Source of the DNA: Pseudomonadota bacterium
GTDB taxonomy: Bacteria; Pseudomonadota; Gammaproteobacteria; Steroidobacterales; Steroidobacteraceae
Assembly (NCBI GenBank): GCA_023433465.1
Contig: JAEZCR010000268.1
Location: forward strand, 1 to 6,925
DNA length: 6,925 nt
Direction of reading: 5' to 3'
This document shows positions 1 through 6,388 of the stretch, one piece after another. Positions within the stretch are counted from its first letter, which is position 1, and every line of letters begins with the position of its first letter. The position numbers and the translations under genes are program-made. Below the pieces are notes generated by a model. The model was not told the DNA's origin. It saw only the letters and a list, made by a program, of their open reading frames with translations, and searched no databases.

Positions 1-1
1 C

Positions 2-2188
2 ACACCGGTGGCCGTCACCGCGTTGAGCGCCGCGGCGCTCGAACGCCAGCAGATCGTCGGCACGACCGATCTCGACAAGGTCGCGCCTAACTTGCAGTTC
101 CACAGCTACGGAACGCTGACCGGCAACAACTCCGCCGCGCAGGTGTTCATCCGCGGCATCGGCCAGACGGACGCGACGCCCGCGGTGGATCCGGGCGTGG
201 GCATCTACATCGATGACGTGTACATGGGACGCGCGGTCGGTGGCGCCATGGATTTCCGCGACATCGCGAGCGTGCAGATCCTGCGCGGACCGCAGGGCAC
301 GCTGTTCGGACGCAACACGATCGGCGGCGCGGTGCTGCTCACCACGAACGCGCCGGGTGATGACGCCGGCAACACGATCCGCGTCGGCGTCGGGCAGGAC
401 AACCTGCGCGAGCTGTTCGGCGCGTTCGACATTCCGATGGGTGATACCTTTTCCGCGCGCATCGCGGTGGGTGCCCGTCAGCGCGACGGTTACGTCGAGC
501 GCGTGTTCGACGGCAAGGACCTCGGCGACGAGGACATGTACACCGGCCAGATCGGCTTGCGCTGGAAGCCGAGCGAGGCCTTCTCGCTCACCCTGCGCGG
601 CGACTACACGAAGGAAGACGAGAACGGCTCGCCCTTCGTGTTCCAGTCCATCAACGAAGCGCAGACGTTCGTCGGCGCGGCCAGCCAGGCCGCGGGCTGC
701 CCGAACATGCTGGATCCCCTGCCACCGCCGGTGCTCGTGGGTCCGCTCGCCGACCCGCGTTGCGGCAACGATGCGCAGGGCCTCGGACCCTTCACGAACG
801 GCGGCACGTACACGGCATCGAGCACGCTCGAGAACGTGGGCGGATCGCTGATCGCCGACTGGCAGGTCAACGATGTTCTGACGCTCAAGTCCATCACCGC
901 GCAGCGCAAGCTCGAATGGACCGGCACGCGTGACGCCGACAACACGCCGCTGCTGATCCTGCACACGAACTACGACAGCGAAAGCAAGCAGTTCAGCCAG
1001 GAACTGCAGGCGCAGATCGACACGTCGCGCTTCGACGGCGTGGTCGGTGCTTACTACTTCGACGAGGATTCCTTCGACCGGCTGCTCGTGCCGCTGGGCA
1101 ATCCGGGCAGTTCGTATGACACGCAACGCGTGTCGATGGACGCGGAGGCGCGCGCGGCCTTCACGGAGTGGACGTTCAAGATCACGGATGCCTTCAGTGC
1201 GAGCGCCGGTGTGCGTTACACGAAGGAGACCAAGGGTCTGCAGGCGGCCATGTTCAACGTGTCGCCTGCGACGGCGCCGGAACCGGCGATTCCGACCAAC
1301 CTGTGTCCGTTCGCGGGACCGCCGCCGACCCAGACGGGTTGCCTGTTCCTCACCACGAACCGCTTCGAGCGTGAGTTCTCCTCGACCACCAAGTCGGCGA
1401 GCGCGCAGTACCGCTTCAACGAACGCGTGATGACGTACCTGAGCTGGGCGGAAGGCTTCAAGAGCGGTGGCTTCAACCAGCGCTACAACGCCGCGCCTCC
1501 GGGCAACGCGCCGATCTCGTTCGGCGCCGAGACCGCGGAGACCTTCGAGCTCGGATTCAAGCTCGATCCCACCGACACGTTGCGCCTCAACGTCGCGGTG
1601 TTCACCACCGACTACGACGACATCCAGATGACGTACCGGTTGGGCGTCGTGCCGCTGCTGTTCAACGCGGGCGTGGCCTCGATCGACGGCGCGGAGCTCG
1701 AACTCGAATACGTGCCGACGCCGGAATTCCGGCTGGACGCGAGCCTCGGTTATCTCGATTCGAAGTTCGACGAGATTACTCCGCCGCCGCCGTTCGGTCC
1801 GGTGACGCCGACCGCGACGGCCACGTTGAACAGCCGGCTGCCGTTCACGCCGGAGTGGCAGGGACATCTCGGCATGTCCTACGAGTTCCACGTCGCGTCG
1901 AACTGGGGTCTCACGCCGCGTATCGACGTGAGCTACACCGACTCGCAGTTCTTCGATGCGGGCAATTCGGTCGAAGTCGCGCAGAACGATGCAATCACTC
2001 TCGTGAACGCCTCGATCGCGTTGACGTCGGACGACGACAAGTGGCGCTTCGTGCTGAGTGGCAACAACCTCACGGACGAGCTCTACCCGGTGGCGGGAAC
2101 TTCGTCGCTCACCACTGCGTCCGGCTACGCGGAGATCATCTACGCGCGTCCGCGAACGGTTGCGGTGAGCGCGACGTTCAACTTCTGA
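2..2188 (+). CDS. TonB-dependent outer-membrane receptor, 5' partial
   Basis: This is an outer-membrane active-transport receptor that would bring a scarce or bulky substrate into the periplasm using TonB/ExbBD energy. The frame is open from base 2 and shows 728 residues; the signal peptide, TonB box and start of the plug lie upstream of the window. The plug domain is clear: a TPVAVTALS/APNLQF opening, IRGIGQ at bases 149-166, an IDDVY stretch near 205-222, and LRGPQGTLFGRNTIGG at 281-328. The rest has the alternating pattern of a 22-strand barrel, with a typical ending in a terminal Phe (SATFNF). Two proline-rich loops are bounded by cysteine pairs. The substrate cannot be read from sequence. 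The downstream aromatic-acid genes suggest an aromatic compound, as for the Sphingobium receptor DdvT, but that is inference. A vitamin B12 or siderophore receptor is less likely given the context. Confidence 0.95.
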   Translation, partial: TPVAVTALSAAALERQQIVGTTDLDKVAPNLQFHSYGTLTGNNSAAQVFIRGIGQTDATPAVDPGVGIYIDDVYMGRAVGGAMDFRDIASVQILRGPQGTLFGRNTIGGAVLLTTNAPGDDAGNTIRVGVGQDNLRELFGAFDIPMGDTFSARIAVGARQRDGYVERVFDGKDLGDEDMYTGQIGLRWKPSEAFSLTLRGDYTKEDENGSPFVFQSINEAQTFVGAASQAAGCPNMLDPLPPPVLVGPLADPRCGNDAQGLGPFTNGGTYTASSTLENVGGSLIADWQVNDVLTLKSITAQRKLEWTGTRDADNTPLLILHTNYDSESKQFSQELQAQIDTSRFDGVVGAYYFDEDSFDRLLVPLGNPGSSYDTQRVSMDAEARAAFTEWTFKITDAFSASAGVRYTKETKGLQAAMFNVSPATAPEPAIPTNLCPFAGPPPTQTGCLFLTTNRFEREFSSTTKSASAQYRFNERVMTYLSWAEGFKSGGFNQRYNAAPPGNAPISFGAETAETFELGFKLDPTDTLRLNVAVFTTDYDDIQMTYRLGVVPLLFNAGVASIDGAELELEYVPTPEFRLDASLGYLDSKFDEITPPPPFGPVTPTATATLNSRLPFTPEWQGHLGMSYEFHVASNWGLTPRIDVSYTDSQFFDAGNSVEVAQNDAITLVNASIALTSDDDKWRFVLSGNNLTDELYPVAGTSSLTTASGYAEIIYARPRTVAVSATFNF

Positions 2189-2248
2189 GGATGTCCATCT
2201 GAGAAAGGGATCGGCGCTGCTGGCTCGATCGTGACGGAATGTCCCCCT

Positions 2249-2266
2249 CGATTCCGAGTGCAATCG
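2249..2266. promoter_or_regulatory. Possible operator: inverted repeat CGATT-N8-AATCG
   Basis: A perfect 5-base inverted repeat with an 8-base spacer lies in the gap between the receptor and the tautomerase gene. Its centre is about 40 bases before the start point predicted from the -10-like box at 2287-2292, where an activator would sit over a poor -35. The even spacer does not fit the classic T-N11-A LysR box. A 5-base repeat can arise by chance, so this is weak. Confidence 0.2.
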
Positions 2267-2286
2267 GGCAGAGGCGGTGGCGCTGT

Positions 2287-2292
2287 TACTAT
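2287..2292 (+). promoter_or_regulatory. Possible -10 box (TACTAT) for the lig operon
   Basis: TACTAT matches the TATAAT consensus at four of six positions and is one of the few A/T-rich spots in a GC-rich gap. The region 17 bases upstream (2264-2269) does not resemble TTGACA, so any promoter here would depend on an activator. Transcription would start near base 2299, only a few bases before the ATG at 2304, giving an almost leaderless message. This fits the lack of a good ribosome binding site there. Confidence 0.3.
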
Positions 2293-2303
2293 ATGCAGCG
2301 AAC

Positions 2304-3413
2304 ATGTCGAAGCAGCGACCGATCCCTTGTTTTTTCATGCGCGGCGGCACGTCGCGCGGCCCCTTCTTTCGCGCGAGCGATCTCCCGTCCGACATTCCGA
2401 CGCGCGACCGCGTGTTGCTCGCCGTCATGGGCTCTCCCGATGCGCGGCAGATCGACGGTCTCGGCGGCGCGGATCCGCTGACGAGCAAGGTCGGAATCGT
2501 CGCGCCCGGCAAGGGTGAGGGCGTCGATCTCGAATTCCTGTTCGCGCAAGTTTCGATGCGCGAGGCCCTGGTAGACACCACGCCCAACTGCGGCAACATG
2601 CTCGCGGCCGTCGTGCCGTTCGCGATCGAAAGCGGCATGGTGCCCGCGAAGCAGGGCACGACCACGCTGCGTGTGCTGACGCTCAACACCGGCACGTTGT
2701 CCGACATCGAAGTGCAGACGCCCGAGGGGCGCATGGAATATTCGGGCGCGGCGCGCATCGACGGCGTTCCAGGCACGGCCTCGCCCGTGAACATCAGCTT
2801 CCTCGACACCGCGGGATCCGTGTGTGGGGCGTTGTTGCCGACCGGCAACCTGGTCGACCGGTTCGACGGCGTCGAAGTCACCTGTATCGACAACGGCATG
2901 CCCGTCGTGATCATGCGCGCGCAGGATCTCGGCGTGACCGGATACGAGACGCGCGACGAGCTCAACAAGAACGTCGCGCTCAAGCAGCGCATCGAGTCGA
3001 TCCGGCTGCAGGCGGGTCCCGCGATGAAACTCGGCGATGTCGCGAAGAAGGTCGTGCCGAAGATGTGCCTGGTGGCGCGGCCACGCGCCGTCGATGGAGG
3101 AGCGGCAGGTCACATAACTACCCGCACCTTCATTCCGCACGACTGTCATTCCGCGGTCGGGGTGCTCGGCGCCGTGACGGTGGCGACGGCCGCGGTGACG
3201 CCGGGCACGGTCGCCAACAGCGTCGCGCAGATACCGCCGGGCGCGCGCAAGGAATTCTCGGTTCAACATCCCACGGGTGAATTCACCGTCACGCTCACGA
3301 TGAGTCCTTCGAATCCCGCGGAGGTCGCGAGCGCCTCGCTGCTGCGCACCGCGCGGCTCATCATGCGCGGCGAAGTGATGATCCCCGCGGACACATGGAA
3401 AGCAGGCACATGA
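2304..3413 (+). CDS. ligU: 4-oxalomesaconate tautomerase (LigU/GalD type, PrpF family)
   Basis: It would convert the two forms of 4-oxalomesaconate by moving a proton or double bond, supplying the substrate of the hydratase LigJ in the cytoplasm. The 369-residue protein has PrpF-family hallmarks (a diaminopimelate-epimerase-like double fold): MRGGTSRG at residues 12-19, DGLGGADPLTSK at 51-62 and TTPNCGN at 92-98. Lys62 and Cys96 are 34 apart, the same spacing as the Lys66 and Cys100 I recall for Sphingobium LigU. I chose the ATG at 2304 because MSKQRPIPCFFMRGG is a usual family start; an in-frame GTG at 2277 would add nine residues. No good Shine-Dalgarno precedes the ATG. The stop overlaps the start of the aldolase gene, so the two are probably translationally coupled. 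Methylaconitate isomerase PrpF is the alternative; the neighbours favour oxalomesaconate. Symbol galD is also used. Confidence 0.9.
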   Translation: MSKQRPIPCFFMRGGTSRGPFFRASDLPSDIPTRDRVLLAVMGSPDARQIDGLGGADPLTSKVGIVAPGKGEGVDLEFLFAQVSMREALVDTTPNCGNMLAAVVPFAIESGMVPAKQGTTTLRVLTLNTGTLSDIEVQTPEGRMEYSGAARIDGVPGTASPVNISFLDTAGSVCGALLPTGNLVDRFDGVEVTCIDNGMPVVIMRAQDLGVTGYETRDELNKNVALKQRIESIRLQAGPAMKLGDVAKKVVPKMCLVARPRAVDGGAAGHITTRTFIPHDCHSAVGVLGAVTVATAAVTPGTVANSVAQIPPGARKEFSVQHPTGEFTVTLTMSPSNPAEVASASLLRTARLIMRGEVMIPADTWKAGT

Positions 3414-4114
3414 TGGGCAAGTCCGGAATCGCAATACGCAACATCAGACGCGCGCCCGCCGAGGCGGTGGCCGCGCTCGGCCAGTTTGGCGTCGCCACGA
3501 TCCACGAGGCGATGGGGCGCAAGGGCCTGCTCGCTCCGTACATGCGGCCTATCTACACGGGCGCGCGCGTGTGTGGCACGGCGCTCACGGTCTACGAACA
3601 TCCCGGCGACAACTGGATGCTGCACGTGGCGGCGGAGCTGCTGCAGGACGGTGACGTGGTCGTGATGGCGCTGTCCGCGCCCGACGATCACGGCATGTTC
3701 GGCGACCTGCTCGCGACGTCATTCCGTGCGCGAGGTGGCAAGGGCCTGGTCATCGACGCCGGCGTGCGGGACATCTCGGAACTGGCCGGGATGAACTTCC
3801 CCGTGTGGTCGAAAGCCGTGCACGCGAAGGGCACCGTGAAAGCGAACGTGGGCTCGGTCAACGTGCCGATCGTCTGTGCGGGCGCGGAAGTGAATCCGGG
3901 CGACGTCATCGTGGGCGACGACGACGGCGTCGTGGTCGTACCGGCCGCGAAGGCGGCGGAAGTCGCCGCGGCCGCGAAGGCGCGCGAGGACAACGAGACT
4001 TCCAAGCGCAAACGGCTCGCGGCCGGAGAACTCGGCCTGGACATCTACGACATGCGCGGCAAGCTCGCGGCGGCGGGTTTGAAGTACTTCGATTCCGCCG
4101 ACGACGTGAAATGA
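3413..4114 (+). CDS. ligK: 4-carboxy-4-hydroxy-2-oxoadipate aldolase / oxaloacetate decarboxylase
   Basis: This is the last step of the pathway: cleavage of 4-carboxy-4-hydroxy-2-oxoadipate to pyruvate and oxaloacetate, with side activity as an oxaloacetate decarboxylase. It is a class II, metal-dependent aldolase with the RraA fold. From the chosen start it has 233 residues, close to the usual 225-240. GDLLATSFRARG (residues 97-108) and VIDAGVRD (113-120) carry the conserved Gly-Asp and Arg119-Asp120 pair that binds metal and pyruvate (Arg123/Asp124 in the Pseudomonas putida enzyme). The tail LAAGELGLDIY is characteristic. The ATG at 3413 shares one base with the upstream stop and sits 6 bases after AGG (3404-3406); ATG 3410 and ATG 3395 are in-frame alternatives. 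RraA, the RNase E inhibitor, shares the fold but is shorter and lacks this tail. Symbols galC, proA and pmdF are used for related genes. Confidence 0.92.
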   Translation: MGKSGIAIRNIRRAPAEAVAALGQFGVATIHEAMGRKGLLAPYMRPIYTGARVCGTALTVYEHPGDNWMLHVAAELLQDGDVVVMALSAPDDHGMFGDLLATSFRARGGKGLVIDAGVRDISELAGMNFPVWSKAVHAKGTVKANVGSVNVPIVCAGAEVNPGDVIVGDDDGVVVVPAAKAAEVAAAAKAREDNETSKRKRLAAGELGLDIYDMRGKLAAAGLKYFDSADDVK

Positions 4115-4146
4115 ACCCGGCAAGTTGAACCCACCTAGTTGAAACC
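4112..4146 (+). repeat. Short imperfect tandem repeat, 14-base period
   Basis: TGAACCC begins at 4112 and again at 4126, and TGAAACC begins at 4140, each exactly 14 bases apart. The first two 14-base units match at 11 of 14 positions. The first copy includes the aldolase stop codon, and the third runs into the start region of the hydrolase gene. It looks like a small slippage duplication filling the gap between the genes; no function is evident. Confidence 0.5.
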
Positions 4147-4150
4147 AGAG

Positions 4151-5032
4151 ATGGCCCGCGACCCCAACAAATCCTGCCTTCCCCCCGACCCGAATCCCGT
4201 CAAGCCGGGCATCGAACTACCGCCGGGCGCCTGCGACGCGCACTGCCACGTATTCGGTCCGGCCTCGAAGTTCCCGTACGCGGCGGACCGCAGCTACACG
4301 CCGCCGGACGCGCCGGTCGAACACCTGCGCAGATTGCACGCGCACCTCGGGATCAGCCGCGCGGTGATCGTGCACGCGAGCTGCCACGGCAGCGAAATGG
4401 ACGTCACGCTCGATGCCATTGCCTCGAGCGGCGGGCTCTACCGCGGCGTCGCGGTGGTCGAGGACGCGATCACCGACCGCGAGCTCACGCGATTACACGA
4501 GGGCGGGATCCGCGGCATCCGCTTCAACTTCGTCAAGCACCTGGGCGGCGTGCCGGATCTCGCGGTGTTCTACCGGCTGCTCGCGCGCATCAAGCCGATG
4601 GGCTGGCACATCGTGCTGCACTTCGACGCCGGCGACCTCATCGAGCAGCGTGAACTGCTCGCGCGCATCGATGTGCCGTTCATCATCGATCACATGGGAC
4701 GGGTGAAGGCGGCCGAAGGCCTCGCGCAGGCGCCGTTTCAATCGCTGCTGGACTTGTACCGCGGCAATCCGCTCGCGTGGATCAAGATCTGTGGCGCCGA
4801 GCGCGTGTCGGTCGGCAAGCGGCCTTTCCGCGATGCGGTGCCGTTCGCGCGGGCGCTCGTCGAGATCGATCCGGACCGTTTGCTCTGGGGCACGGACTGG
4901 CCGCATCCGAACATCACGAAGGACATGCCGAACGACGGCGAGCTGGTCGACTTGTTAGTCGAGATCTGCCCGGACCCCGCGGTCCGCGCGCGCATCCTCG
5001 TCGACAATCCGACCCGCATGTACTGGAGCTGA
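4151..5032 (+). CDS. ligI: 2-pyrone-4,6-dicarboxylate hydrolase (LigI type, amidohydrolase family)
   Basis: It would hydrolyse the lactone 2-pyrone-4,6-dicarboxylate to 4-oxalomesaconate in the cytoplasm. The protein is an amidohydrolase-superfamily TIM barrel of 293 residues from the ATG at 4151, which I recall as the length of Sphingobium LigI. Catalytic positions nearly match LigI numbering: DAHCH gives His31 and His33, IIDHMG gives His181 (LigI His180), and WGTDWPHP gives Asp249 (LigI Asp248). Tyr49, Arg124 and Arg218 fit the carboxylate-binding residues. At the places where I recall Arg130 and Tyr156 in LigI, this protein has His130 and His157, so specificity may differ. The ATG at 4151 is preferred over the TTG at 4139, which would add four residues; neither has a strong ribosome binding site. 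It lies 36 bases after the aldolase stop and 4 bases before the oxidoreductase. A related lactonase of other specificity is the alternative. Confidence 0.83.
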   Translation: MARDPNKSCLPPDPNPVKPGIELPPGACDAHCHVFGPASKFPYAADRSYTPPDAPVEHLRRLHAHLGISRAVIVHASCHGSEMDVTLDAIASSGGLYRGVAVVEDAITDRELTRLHEGGIRGIRFNFVKHLGGVPDLAVFYRLLARIKPMGWHIVLHFDAGDLIEQRELLARIDVPFIIDHMGRVKAAEGLAQAPFQSLLDLYRGNPLAWIKICGAERVSVGKRPFRDAVPFARALVEIDPDRLLWGTDWPHPNITKDMPNDGELVDLLVEICPDPAVRARILVDNPTRMYWS

Positions 5033-5036
5033 CGTC

Positions 5037-5945
5037 ATGAGCACACCGCGGATCGGGTTCCTCGGATTCGGTGAAGTCGGTCAGCGGTTCGCGGCGGACC
5101 TGCGCGCGCGGGACGGCTTTCTGGAACTCTCGGCGTTCGATCTGCTGCTGCACCAGGCCGCGGCTGGAGAGGCCATGAGGAAACACGCCGCGGCGAACCG
5201 CGTCGAAGCGCTCACGCACGTGGCGGGGCTTTCCGAGACCCCGGATCTCATATTCAGCGCAGTGACCGCGGACCAGACGCTGGTCGCGGCGCAATCGGTC
5301 GCCGCCTCATCGCTCGCGGGCAAGTGGGTGGTCGATCTCAACTCCGCATCGCCGGCGACCAAGATCGAGTGCGCGGCCGTCGTGCAACGCGCGGGCGGGC
5401 GGTACGTCGAGGCCGCGGTGATGACCTCCGTGCCCCCGCACGGCATCCGCGTGCCGATACTGCTGGGCGGACCGCACGCGAAGGAGGGCGAAGACCTGCT
5501 GCGCTCACTCGGGTTTTCGGTGGAAATAGCCTCGCTGGAGTACGGCGTGGCGTCCGCGATCAAACTGTGTCGCAGCGTGATCATCAAGGGCCTCGAGTCG
5601 ATCGTCGTCGAGAGTTTCACGGCCGCGCGGGCGTTCGGGGTCGAAGGGCAGGTGCTCGCCTCGCTCAGGGAGACCTATCCGCAGTTCGACTGGGAGAAGC
5701 AGGGGGACTATCTGTTCTCGCGCGTGATCCAGCACGGCAAGCGGCGCGCCGAGGAAATGCGGGCGAGTGCGCAGATGATCGATGCGTCCGCGGTGCGCGG
5801 CACCATGGCCGCGGCCATTGCATCGCGGCAAGACTCGGTCGCGCGTTTGCGCGCGAAAGGGGCATTCGCCGAGCCGCTGCAGATGCGGGGCTGGCGCGAG
5901 CGCGCGGACGAATTCCTTGCCGCGGCGCCGGCATCGGTCGAGTAG
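5037..5945 (+). CDS. 6-phosphogluconate-dehydrogenase-like NAD(P) oxidoreductase, DUF1932 type
   Basis: This is a cytoplasmic dehydrogenase or reductase of the beta-hydroxyacid dehydrogenase family, 302 residues; its substrate is unknown. The N-terminal Rossmann domain starts with GFLGFGEVG (residues 7-15). DLNSASP (100-106) is the substrate-loop motif, and YGVASAIKLCRS (169-180) holds the probable catalytic Lys176; the usual Asn that follows is replaced. The C-terminal helical part, with YLFSRVIQHGKRRAEEM (225-241), resembles DUF1932 members. A Shine-Dalgarno GGAG at 5025-5028 lies 8 bases before the ATG, inside the end of the hydrolase gene, so coupled translation is likely. It is not LigC, the dehydrogenase that makes the pyrone dicarboxylate, which belongs to the GFO/IDH/MocA family. 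Its place in the operon suggests it acts on a hydroxy- or oxo-dicarboxylate near the pathway, but no step can be assigned. Confidence 0.85.
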   Translation: MSTPRIGFLGFGEVGQRFAADLRARDGFLELSAFDLLLHQAAAGEAMRKHAAANRVEALTHVAGLSETPDLIFSAVTADQTLVAAQSVAASSLAGKWVVDLNSASPATKIECAAVVQRAGGRYVEAAVMTSVPPHGIRVPILLGGPHAKEGEDLLRSLGFSVEIASLEYGVASAIKLCRSVIIKGLESIVVESFTAARAFGVEGQVLASLRETYPQFDWEKQGDYLFSRVIQHGKRRAEEMRASAQMIDASAVRGTMAAAIASRQDSVARLRAKGAFAEPLQMRGWRERADEFLAAAPASVE

Positions 5946-5972
5946 TGAGGTACCGGGACTAACTTCTCGCGT

Positions 5973-5978
5973 TATGAT
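5973..5978 (+). promoter_or_regulatory. Possible -10 box (TATGAT) for the small secreted-protein gene
   Basis: TATGAT matches five of six bases of the TATAAT consensus and lies in the 103-base gap after the oxidoreductase gene. No good -35 is found 16-18 bases upstream. The predicted start, near base 5985, falls at the first base of the stem-loop 5985-6009, so a transcript from here would begin with a hairpin. Confidence 0.3.
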
Positions 5979-5984
5979 GCCCCG

Positions 5985-6009
5985 CTTCGCCGGCCTCCGG
6001 TCGGTGAAG
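5985..6009 (+). other. Stem-loop before the small secreted-protein gene
   Basis: CTTCGCCGGCC pairs with GGTCGGTGAAG around a three-base TCC loop, giving an 11-base stem with two G-U pairs in RNA. The G-U pairs make it stronger on the + strand transcript. No T run follows, so a simple intrinsic terminator for the upstream operon is doubtful. It may be a 5' stabilising hairpin or a partial terminator. Confidence 0.5.
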
Positions 6010-6048
6010 TAGAGAAGCAATCAAAACGAATGGGATAAGGAGTTCCAG

Positions 6049-6309
6049 ATGATGAAGAAAGGATTGACCGCGGCGGCGTTGGCCGTCTGCGTGCTGGCGG
6101 TCCCGGCCGAGCCTGCGCAGGCCGCGGAACCGGGCTTCCGCGGATCGTTGCTCGAGTCGCTGACCGGGCCCCCGGGGCCACGGCCGCCGCCGAGACTAGG
6201 CTCGGATCCCGAGACGAACCCGCCGGGACCGAGGCCGCCGCCGAAGTTCGATGGCTCGGACCCGGTGACGAATCCGGGCAACGAGGGGCCGGATCCGCCG
6301 ATCGGTTGA
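6049..6309 (+). CDS. Small secreted proline-rich repeat protein, function unknown
   Basis: I do not recognise this 86-residue protein. It starts at an ATG 6 bases after a strong AAGGAG (6037-6042); an ATG at 6052 is a close alternative. Residues 1-25 form a clear Sec signal peptide: two lysines, a hydrophobic stretch LTAAALAVCVLAV, and AQA before a predicted cut at 25/26. The mature 61 residues hold 19 prolines and no Cys, Trp or Tyr. Two near-identical units occupy residues 41-57 and 58-75, each reading PPGPRPPP, then two or three residues, then GSDP-x-TN. The mature chain is mildly acidic and is probably unfolded or an extended polyproline rod in the periplasm or outside. It sits between the pathway oxidoreductase and the LigJ gene with stem-loops on both sides, so it may be a separate unit inserted into the operon. 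The signal peptide, ribosome site and repeats argue that it is real. Confidence 0.75.
   Translation: MMKKGLTAAALAVCVLAVPAEPAQAAEPGFRGSLLESLTGPPGPRPPPRLGSDPETNPPGPRPPPKFDGSDPVTNPGNEGPDPPIG
6169..6273 (+). repeat. Two in-frame repeat units in the proline-rich protein
   Basis: The units at 6169-6219 (17 codons) and 6220-6273 (18 codons) encode PPGPRPPPRLGSDPETN and PPGPRPPPKFDGSDPVTN. Codons differ at several synonymous positions (for example CCA/CGG against CCG/AGG), so the duplication is not very recent and the protein sequence seems to have been conserved. Confidence 0.8.
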
Positions 6310-6335
6310 TGCGAATTCACGAGAGGTAGAGTTCG

Positions 6336-6372
6336 GAAGGGCCGCGGGGAGTAGATTCTCCGCGGTCCCTTC
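6336..6372 (+). terminator. Strong stem-loop between the small gene and ligJ: terminator or leader hairpin
   Basis: GAAGGG-CCGCGG-GGAG pairs with TTCT-CCGCGG-(T)-CCCTTC around a TAGA loop: 16 pairs with two G-U pairs and one bulged T. It begins 26 bases after the stop of the small gene and ends 16 bases before the ligJ start, just ahead of its ribosome site. The tail TTCC is only weakly T-rich, so termination may be partial. It could lower read-through into ligJ or protect the end of an RNA. Confidence 0.6.
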
Positions 6373-6388
6373 TTCCAGAGGAGAGTTG

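Noticed and set aside
213..851. 212-codon + strand frame inside the receptor gene
   Set aside because: It is an Arg/Ser/Ala-rich shifted-frame product overlapping a clear receptor plug and barrel.
2210..2232. Possible terminator after the receptor gene (GATCG...CGATC)
   Set aside because: Only five pairs around a 12-base loop and no T run; too weak to call.
2289..3434. Long open frame on the minus strand opposite the tautomerase gene (381 codons)
   Set aside because: Its product is rich in Arg, His and Asp with no family motif. It mirrors the codon pattern of the + strand gene, as expected in high-GC DNA.
3413..4114. RraA regulator of RNase E
   Set aside because: It has the same fold, but the length, the C-terminal LAAGELGLDIY segment and the operon context fit the aldolase.
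3719..4123. Minus-strand frames opposite the aldolase gene
   Set aside because: They are low-complexity shadow products with no recognisable domain, opposite a well-conserved enzyme.
4700..4730. GGCC-GAA-GGCC hairpin in the hydrolase gene
   Set aside because: It is short, lies inside coding sequence, and is expected by chance at this GC content.
5037..5945. LigC (4-carboxy-2-hydroxymuconate-6-semialdehyde dehydrogenase)
   Set aside because: LigC belongs to the GFO/IDH/MocA family. This protein has the 6-phosphogluconate-dehydrogenase motif set and a DUF1932-like tail.
6049..6309. Lipoprotein reading of the small secreted protein, using Cys14
   Set aside because: The residues before Cys14 are L-A-V, and the -1 place needs Gly, Ala or Ser. 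The cysteine is also in the middle of the hydrophobic stretch, while a good AQA cut site follows.
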